A stretch of DNA of 10,097 nt from Actinomycetota bacterium (lineage in GTDB: Bacteria; Actinomycetota; Thermoleophilia; Gaiellales; F1-60-MAGs149), in assembly GCA_947481755.1 (NCBI GenBank), contig CANKHS010000037.1, positions 1 through 10,097 of the forward strand, written 5' to 3'. Shown here piece after piece: positions 6,179-10,097 of the stretch. Position 1 is the first letter of the stretch. Each line of letters starts with the position of its first letter. The position numbers were made by a program, and so were the translations under genes. The notes under the pieces were generated by a model, which ran no database searches, was not told the origin of the DNA, and worked only from the letters and a program-made list of their open reading frames with translations.

Positions 6179-6980
6179 CCTACGCCGCGGCCAGGCGAGC
6201 ATCGAGTGGCTGACGATCCTCGTGGTCGCTGCCGCACTGCTCACGACCACTGCCCTCGCGATCACCCACACCGCCGCCGTCCAAACGATCGCCAAGCGCC
6301 TAGGCGTCGAAGCGTCGCCACCACCGGCGAGCACGCTCGCACTTGGTGAGGCATTGTCGGGCCACGCAGGAGGTGTCTCGCTCGCTGGCGCACGCGCGTG
6401 GCTTGCTGAGTCCATCGGCATCGTGGCCGCCGATCAACAGATTCGCGCAGCCATCGTGGCGCGCCTGCCCGAACGCCACCCGGCATGGCTCGCCGACCTC
6501 ACAATCCGGACGCTACCGAGCCGCTCGGGCTCGCGCTACGTCGTTGCTCACGGTACGGGCGACGTCTCGACCCGTCTCGTTACCGCGAGCGATGAGGCAG
6601 GCTTTGCCGCCATCTCGACCACCGGTAAAGACCGTGCGGTTGCTACGGCGACGGAATTGGGTTGGGACGGCGCCGGCACGATCGCTCGTCGGATCGCACG
6701 ACCACTAGGACTGGCGATCAGCGCAGTTCATCTTCTCACCAGTATGACCTCTGGTGATGCGCCTCAGCCGGCAGGCACTCGTGCCGACGATATCCTCCTC
6801 TGCCGGCCCGTCGCCTTGCTTATGAGCACCCAAACCACTCGATCGTCGATTCCGCTAGCCCAGGGCTGGCGGGTCGGCGTCCTCCGACATGACGAACTCA
6901 TCCTCGACGCCATCGCCACAAACAATCCTTGCAAGGGCCCGGCCGGTTCAAACGAACCGGCCGGGCCAAGCCAGAACTAG
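6162..6980 (+). CDS. Large pilin-like protein B, paralogue of A
   Basis: A 272-aa protein with leader MQPPADLRRG|QASIEW and a hydrophobic helix to about residue 36. Gly10 and Glu15 hold the -1 and +5 positions of class III prepilins. The large domain aligns with protein A in order and spacing: RLVTASDE at 138-145, a hydrophobic stretch at about 178-190, PAGTRADDILLCR at 203-215 and a second Cys near the end (Cys214 and Cys257). Overall identity is low, so the duplication is old. The ATG lies inside the last codons of A (17-bp overlap, GGAG just upstream), so translation is coupled. The final residues GPAGSNEPAGP are encoded by a perfect 14-bp hairpin that serves the convergent flp gene. Its TAG overlaps the flp stop within one CTAG. 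Probably exported and assembled with a Tad pilus or pseudopilus; assembly genes are not in view. Confidence 0.78.
   Translation: MQPPADLRRGQASIEWLTILVVAAALLTTTALAITHTAAVQTIAKRLGVEASPPPASTLALGEALSGHAGGVSLAGARAWLAESIGIVAADQQIRAAIVARLPERHPAWLADLTIRTLPSRSGSRYVVAHGTGDVSTRLVTASDEAGFAAISTTGKDRAVATATELGWDGAGTIARRIARPLGLAISAVHLLTSMTSGDAPQPAGTRADDILLCRPVALLMSTQTTRSSIPLAQGWRVGVLRHDELILDAIATNNPCKGPAGSNEPAGPSQN
6936..6967 (-). terminator. 14-bp perfect hairpin, probable flp terminator inside a coding region
   Basis: GGCCCGGCCGGTTC at 6936-6949 and GAACCGGCCGGGCC at 6954-6967 pair perfectly around an AAAC loop (GTTT on the minus strand). Read on the minus strand it starts 9 nt after the flp stop codon, the usual place for a terminator. 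The tail after it is only moderately T-rich (CTTGCAAGGATTGTTTGT), so it is not fully canonical. On the plus strand it lies within the last codons of pilin B and is followed by no T run. Confidence 0.6.
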
Positions 6981-7186
6981 GGCTGAGCGATCGAGGAGAT
7001 CGCTTTCTCCATCGACTTTGAGATCTGGCCACCGATGTCAGCACCACCACCCTTGACCTGCACCGAGACGGCAAGCAGCAGCGCACCCACGGCCAGCACC
7101 AGTCCGAGGTACTCAACCGTGCCCTGCCCGCGCCGGTTGGTCATCCGCTGTGCGAACCGCACCATCGTCGTCCACATTGCTTCCAT
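6977..7186 (-). CDS. Flp-family type IVb major pilin
   Basis: A 69-aa prepilin, the typical size for Flp pilins. A basic 20-residue leader ending NRRG is followed by the mature start QGTVEYLGLVLAVGALLLAV: Gln+1, Glu+5, Tyr+6 and one long hydrophobic helix. A short polar tail (GGADIGGQISKSMEKAISSI) completes it. Flp monomers are cut by a TadV/FppA-type peptidase and polymerise into thin surface pili for attachment. The ATG at 7186 has GAGAGG 6 nt upstream; the frame extends to 7216 without a better start. It is convergent with the two large pilin genes. It lies downstream of the second sensor kinase in the same direction, 126 bases away, and has its own leader hairpin, so it may be transcribed separately. 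The gene name flp is a family label. Confidence 0.9.
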   Translation of the reverse strand: MEAMWTTMVRFAQRMTNRRGQGTVEYLGLVLAVGALLLAVSVQVKGGGADIGGQISKSMEKAISSIAQP

Positions 7187-7203
7187 TAGGCACCTCTCGA
7201 GGT

Positions 7204-7228
7204 TCTGCGCGACCACCGATCGCGCAGA
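7204..7228 (-). repeat. 9-bp perfect inverted repeat in the flp leader
   Basis: TCTGCGCGA at 7204-7212 and TCGCGCAGA at 7220-7228 are exact inverted copies around a 7-nt loop. On the minus strand the repeat ends 5 nt before the flp Shine-Dalgarno (GAGAGG at 7198-7193). It could be an operator, a stabilising 5' hairpin on an abundant mRNA, or the end of the upstream kinase transcript, although no T run follows. The rest of 7229-7312 shows no clear promoter. Confidence 0.55.
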
Positions 7229-7312
7229 CCGACGATGCTCGACCTCAGAGAACGCCGAAAAGACGCACCCTCAACTCGAAGTGCCAAACGGTCCGATACT
7301 CCGCGAGCACCG

Positions 7313-8794
7313 CTACCGCGATGGCGCGGTGACGCTCTTGGAACGCGCGCGAACGCACGGGAGTTCCACGACAAAACGGGCGCCGCCGTGCGGCGAGTCG
7401 CCGACGACAACACTGCCGCCCATTGCTGCGGATAGCTCGCGAGCAATTGCCAAGCCCAGTCCTGTGCCGGTGCCATCCTCGGTATAGAAGGCCCGGAAGA
7501 TGGTGGCGCGCTTTTCCAGCGGAATGCCTGGACCCGAGTCGTCGATGGTGATCCACACACGGCCAGCCTCCGCCAGCGCCGAGACGGTGATGGTGCCACT
7601 GTCAGGCGTCCAACGGACGGCATTGCGGACGAGGTTCGAGACGATCTGCAAGATGCGATCGCCATCGCCAATCACGACCGGCAAGACACCCGACTGCAGC
7701 CCGATCGTGATGTCGCGTTCGCGCGCCTCGCTGCCCTGCCCCGTCACAACCTGTTCGAGCAGCACGTTGAGATCCACCTCGTCGGCCTCGAGACCAAAGC
7801 GTTTGGCCTGCAGCCGAGCAAGATCGAGCAAATCGCCCACCAGGCGATTGAGCCGAAGCGACTCAGCCGTAATGGCTTCGTACGCCGTCTGACGCGAATC
7901 CTCATCATCGAAAATGCCATCGGCCAAGGCATCGACCTGACCACGGATAGCCGTGAGTGGCGTGCGCAGTTCGTGCGAGACGCGCATCAGGAAGAGGCGC
8001 TCGGTATCGCGAGCCTCCGTCAGACGTACCGTCATGTCGGAGAAGGCGCGGTTGACCATGCCGATTTCGTCCGCGCGCGTCGTGTCGAGGGGCACATCGT
8101 CATCGCCACGCGCCACTGCGCGAGCCGCGGCTGCCAACCGTCGCAGTGGGCGAACGAGACGAAGGCCAAGGACCAGGGCAAGAATGATCGCCACCGCCGT
8201 ACCAACAGCAAAGGCGGGAATGAGTGCGCGCCGCAGCGTGCCGGCCGGTGACGAAACGTGGACTGCTGGACGCGCTACGACCAGTAAACCGGGACTCGCA
8301 CCAAGAAAATCGCTCTGCTCTGTCGGGAACAACCCGCGAGCCACCACGACGTCACCATCGAGACTCGCTGGTACGTACTCCGCAGGAATCACGACAGCCT
8401 TTCCCTGATCAAGCTGTTTGCTGATCGACGGTGGCAACGGCTGCGTCCACGACAGCTCTTTGAGGTCCAACCCCTGGGCCTTCAAGACAGTGCTCTTCAT
8501 CGTCGACATAAAAAACAACGAGCTGCCGTTGGCCGCTTCGAGGTACGCGCTTCGCAAGACATCGTTGCTCTTGCCAATAAAGAGGCCACTGATCAGCAGT
8601 GCGTACTCCCGAGAAAGGCCCGTCGTCAGGCGCTTGAGATCGTGCTCCTGCTGGGTGCGCGCCTCGTAGCGTTGATGGTCCGAAAACTGGTTGACCGACC
8701 GCACCGTCATCACAGCAGTCACGACAAGCGCCACTAACACGGGCACGACCCCGATGATCAGCAACCGCGCGCGCAGACTACGCAGGAGCAGCAT
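7313..8794 (-). CDS. Sensor histidine kinase with HAMP domain
   Basis: A complete 493-aa membrane kinase. Helix 1 is at about 11-31, an outside sensory region at about 33-188 that I do not recognise, helix 2 at about 191-213, and HAMP at about 215-258 (RPLRRLAAAARAVARGD, then DEIGMVNRAF). The HisKA box is FLMRVSHELRTPLTAIRG with His274. In the ATPase domain the N box is IVSNLVRNAVRWTP (Asn391), G1 is DDSGPGIP at 418-425, the F box is AIFRAFYTEDG, and G2 is GTGLGLAIA at 443-451. All catalytic motifs are intact. The ATG at 8794 lies inside the regulator gene (17-bp overlap, AAGG 9 nt upstream), so the pair is coupled; the in-frame start at 8818 would only lengthen this overlap. The kinase presumably phosphorylates that regulator. 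The signal is unknown; the secreted protein encoded at the head of the operon is a candidate partner. Confidence 0.95.
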   Translation of the reverse strand: MLLLRSLRARLLIIGVVPVLVALVVTAVMTVRSVNQFSDHQRYEARTQQEHDLKRLTTGLSREYALLISGLFIGKSNDVLRSAYLEAANGSSLFFMSTMKSTVLKAQGLDLKELSWTQPLPPSISKQLDQGKAVVIPAEYVPASLDGDVVVARGLFPTEQSDFLGASPGLLVVARPAVHVSSPAGTLRRALIPAFAVGTAVAIILALVLGLRLVRPLRRLAAAARAVARGDDDVPLDTTRADEIGMVNRAFSDMTVRLTEARDTERLFLMRVSHELRTPLTAIRGQVDALADGIFDDEDSRQTAYEAITAESLRLNRLVGDLLDLARLQAKRFGLEADEVDLNVLLEQVVTGQGSEARERDITIGLQSGVLPVVIGDGDRILQIVSNLVRNAVRWTPDSGTITVSALAEAGRVWITIDDSGPGIPLEKRATIFRAFYTEDGTGTGLGLAIARELSAAMGGSVVVGDSPHGGARFVVELPCVRARSKSVTAPSR

Positions 8795-9464
8795 CGTCGC
8801 CGACCTTGTACCCCACACCCCAAACCGTCACAACCGGACAATCGTCGCCGAGCTTGCGGCGCAACTGACGGACGTGGACATCGACGGTGCGCGTATCGCC
8901 TGCAAACGTGTAACCCCACACGCGCTCGAGCAACTGGTCGCGCGTCAGCACGTTGCCGCGCTCCTCGAGCAGCGTCCAGAGCAGATCAAACTCTTTTGGT
9001 GCGAGCTGGACGACGGCACCGTTGAGCATGACCTCGTGCCGACCCCGATCGATCGAAACGCCACCGTGCGTCAACACGCCACCGATCGGCTGCGCAGTCG
9101 TCGGAGCGCGCCGCAAGATCGCCTTGACGCGCGCAACCAACTCGCGCACGTTGAAGGGCTTGGTGAGGTAATCGTCCGCCCCGACCTCAAGACCAACGAT
9201 CTTGTCGATATCGTCGTCGCGCGCCGTGACCATGATGATCGGCACCTGAGAAGACGCACGAATCCGGCGGCACACCTCAAGACCATCAATGTCAGGCAGA
9301 TTGAGGTCAAGCACGATCAGATTCGGCGGTGTCGCCTCCATCAATCGCAACGCATCGGCACCGGTGAGAGCGTGGTCGACGTCGAAACCAGCCTTCTCGA
9401 GGTACGTCTTGACAGGCGTAGCGATATTGATCTCGTCTTCGACGATCAGGATGCGCTCGGCCAT
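8778..9464 (-). CDS. OmpR/PhoB-type response regulator
   Basis: A 228-aa transcription factor paired with the HAMP kinase encoded after it. The receiver domain is at 4-118: Glu9-Asp10 pocket, phospho-acceptor Asp53 in LDLNLPDIDG, switch Thr80 in IIMVTARDD, Tyr99, and Lys102 in LTKPF. The winged-helix domain is at about 130-224, with LAPKEFDLLWTLLEERGNVL, the recognition-helix region TVDVHVRQLRRKLGDD and the closing VWGVGYKVG. Every canonical residue is present. The start at 9464 has AGAGGG 4 nt upstream, and the gene begins only 9 bases after the stop of the secreted-protein gene, so they share a transcript. Compared with the regulator at 982-1671 it is closer to the family consensus, so the two systems are not recent copies. 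Target genes are unknown; the nearby flp and pilin genes are reasonable candidates. Confidence 0.97.
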   Translation of the reverse strand: MAERILIVEDEINIATPVKTYLEKAGFDVDHALTGADALRLMEATPPNLIVLDLNLPDIDGLEVCRRIRASSQVPIIMVTARDDDIDKIVGLEVGADDYLTKPFNVRELVARVKAILRRAPTTAQPIGGVLTHGGVSIDRGRHEVMLNGAVVQLAPKEFDLLWTLLEERGNVLTRDQLLERVWGYTFAGDTRTVDVHVRQLRRKLGDDCPVVTVWGVGYKVGDDAAPA

Positions 9465-9473
9465 CGTCCCTCT

Positions 9474-9941
9474 CTACTTCAACCGCAGACTACTTGGCTT
9501 GTCTGTCGCGACATACGTTACGTCCGCGGCACCATCCGCACTGTAGGTACCGTCGCCGCGCAAACCAACCTGGCCACACCCACTAATCCACACGTTCGCT
9601 AACGCATCGGCTCGTCGAACCGTCAACGTAAACGTCCCTCGCCGGTGAAGGCTGATCGCAATCGGCGCCAACACACGCAGCTCGACCGGGGCCTTGCCTT
9701 TGAGAATCTTGACGCACTCCTGAAGCGGCTGGCCATCGATGCACTGGATGCTCTCCGTCAGCTCGAGTGGACCGCTGACACGCGCCCCGCTGCTGATCGA
9801 CTCGACGATAACCATCGAGTCAAAGCGCGCGACACCGCGATACGACAAATCGCCGCTCGCGGTCGCCATCTCAAACGACTTCGCACCCGCCACGGGCACG
9901 GCAACAAGAAAGACGACGAGAGCGAGGACGACACGAAGCAC
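9474..9941 (-). CDS. Secreted protein of unknown family, first gene of the two-component operon
   Basis: With the GTG at 9941 the product is 155 aa. It begins with a short basic start and a hydrophobic core (LRVVLALVVFLVAVPVAGA) that reads as a Sec signal peptide, cut near AGA|KS. No lipobox Cys or second membrane helix is seen. The mature part is about 135 aa and looks beta-rich. It has Cys residues in IQCIDGQPLQECVKI and in WISGCGQVG, which could allow one disulphide. I do not recognise a family. The gene lies 9 bp upstream of the response regulator, so an envelope role linked to the sensor kinase, such as a ligand or accessory sensor, is possible (inference). GGGGAG lies 12 nt before the GTG, rather far for an SD, while CATAAT stands 6 nt before it, which fits a leaderless start. 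A TTG at 9971 would add ten residues. Confidence 0.75.
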   Translation of the reverse strand: MLRVVLALVVFLVAVPVAGAKSFEMATASGDLSYRGVARFDSMVIVESISSGARVSGPLELTESIQCIDGQPLQECVKILKGKAPVELRVLAPIAISLHRRGTFTLTVRRADALANVWISGCGQVGLRGDGTYSADGAADVTYVATDKPSSLRLK

Positions 9942-9953
9942 ACGCGCATTATG
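9939..9953 (-). promoter_or_regulatory. Candidate leaderless promoter -10 (CATAAT) with GTG start
   Basis: On the minus strand CATAAT (9953-9948, five of six matches to TATAAT) lies 6 nt before the GTG at 9941. That places the expected transcription start on the start codon. No -35 is recognisable. If used, it would give the secreted protein, regulator and kinase their own promoter within the 45-bp gap after the dehydrogenase gene. Confidence 0.3.
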
Positions 9954-9986
9954 CTCCCCTAACGGCAACAAGGTGTGATGGTTGCG

Positions 9987-10097
9987 TTAGGACGCGTCGT
10001 AACGGTGAAACCCGACACCCGTTTTGCGCCCCAAATTGCCCTCATCAAGCATCTGTAGAAGCAGCGGGTGTGGTGCGCAGTGTTCGTCACCGAGCGC
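9987..10097 (-). CDS. 3-hydroxyacyl-CoA dehydrogenase, C-terminal 36 residues
   Basis: Partial gene entering from the right edge and ending at TAA 9989-9987. The 36 visible residues include the block HPLLLQMLDEGNLGRKTGVG followed by FHRYDAS, which is the conserved end of the 3HCDH C-terminal domain (usual form PPPLLxxMVxxGxLGRKTGxGFYxY). Such enzymes, for example 3-hydroxybutyryl-CoA dehydrogenase, oxidise or reduce 3-hydroxyacyl-CoA with NAD(P)H in fatty-acid or butyrate metabolism. Only the C-terminus is present, so subfamily and NAD-binding motif cannot be judged. It lies 45 bp upstream of the secreted-protein gene on the same strand, and no terminator is visible between them. No metabolic link to the neighbours is evident. 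Confidence 0.85.
   Translation of the reverse strand, partial: ALGDEHCAPHPLLLQMLDEGNLGRKTGVGFHRYDAS

Noticed and set aside
5083..6237. 384-aa minus-strand reading frame across pilin A
   Set aside because: Its translation is Arg/Ser/Ala-rich with no domain, while the plus strand carries clear prepilin leaders and paralogous blocks. It is an antisense shadow of GC-rich codons.
7250..7290. TTGGCAC-type element on the minus strand upstream of flp, resembling a sigma-54 site
   Set aside because: The spacing and the -12 half do not fit the consensus, and the likely host group generally lacks sigma-54.
8691..9602. 303-aa plus-strand frame opposite the regulator and kinase
   Set aside because: The minus strand encodes complete, motif-perfect response regulator and kinase proteins here. 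The plus frame has no family pattern.
1..10097. tRNA, rRNA, CRISPR repeats, IS ends, attachment sites or riboswitches
   Set aside because: I looked on both strands and saw no cloverleaf, spaced direct repeats, transposase or known leader motif. Absence by eye is not as strong as a covariance-model scan.

Overview
The window looks like chromosomal DNA of a GC-rich bacterium, most likely an actinomycete-type organism (Actinomycetota, possibly near Thermoleophilia; tentative). The reasons are the strong G/C third-position preference, OmpR-type two-component pairs, a Tat-type lipoprotein signal on a solute-binding protein, Flp-type pilins, and several GTG or SD-less starts that fit leaderless transcription. 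No rRNA, tRNA, IS element, integrase, CRISPR array or origin was seen.

Left part (1-2230, minus strand): a DUF192-family protein, an OmpR/PhoB-type response regulator and a sensor histidine kinase read leftwards as one unit. The kinase runs off the left edge before its ATP-binding G boxes. Divergent from these, on the plus strand (about 2363-3243), are two translationally coupled small genes that I do not recognise; the second is a coiled-coil protein. A complete family-5 solute-binding lipoprotein for peptide-like substrates follows on the minus strand (3345-5060). It has a strong intrinsic terminator at 3283-3328 and no permease or ATPase beside it.

Central part (5348-7186): a pilin locus. 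Two overlapping plus-strand genes encode paralogous proteins of about 275 residues. Each begins with a class III (Flp/Tad-type) prepilin leader, G|Q-x-[ST]-[VI]-E-[YW], and carries a large globular domain. Convergent with them is a short, classical Flp major pilin of 69 aa. The stop codons of the convergent genes overlap within one CTAG, and a 14-bp perfect hairpin inside the last codons of the second large pilin gene is placed exactly as a terminator for flp.

Right part (7313-10097, minus strand): a secreted 155-aa protein of unknown family, a second OmpR-type regulator and a second sensor kinase form a tight operon pointing towards flp. At the right edge is the C-terminus of a 3-hydroxyacyl-CoA dehydrogenase. 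A plausible but unproven reading is that one or both two-component systems respond to envelope conditions and control pilin expression. The pilus assembly genes (tadA/B/C, prepilin peptidase) are not in the window.
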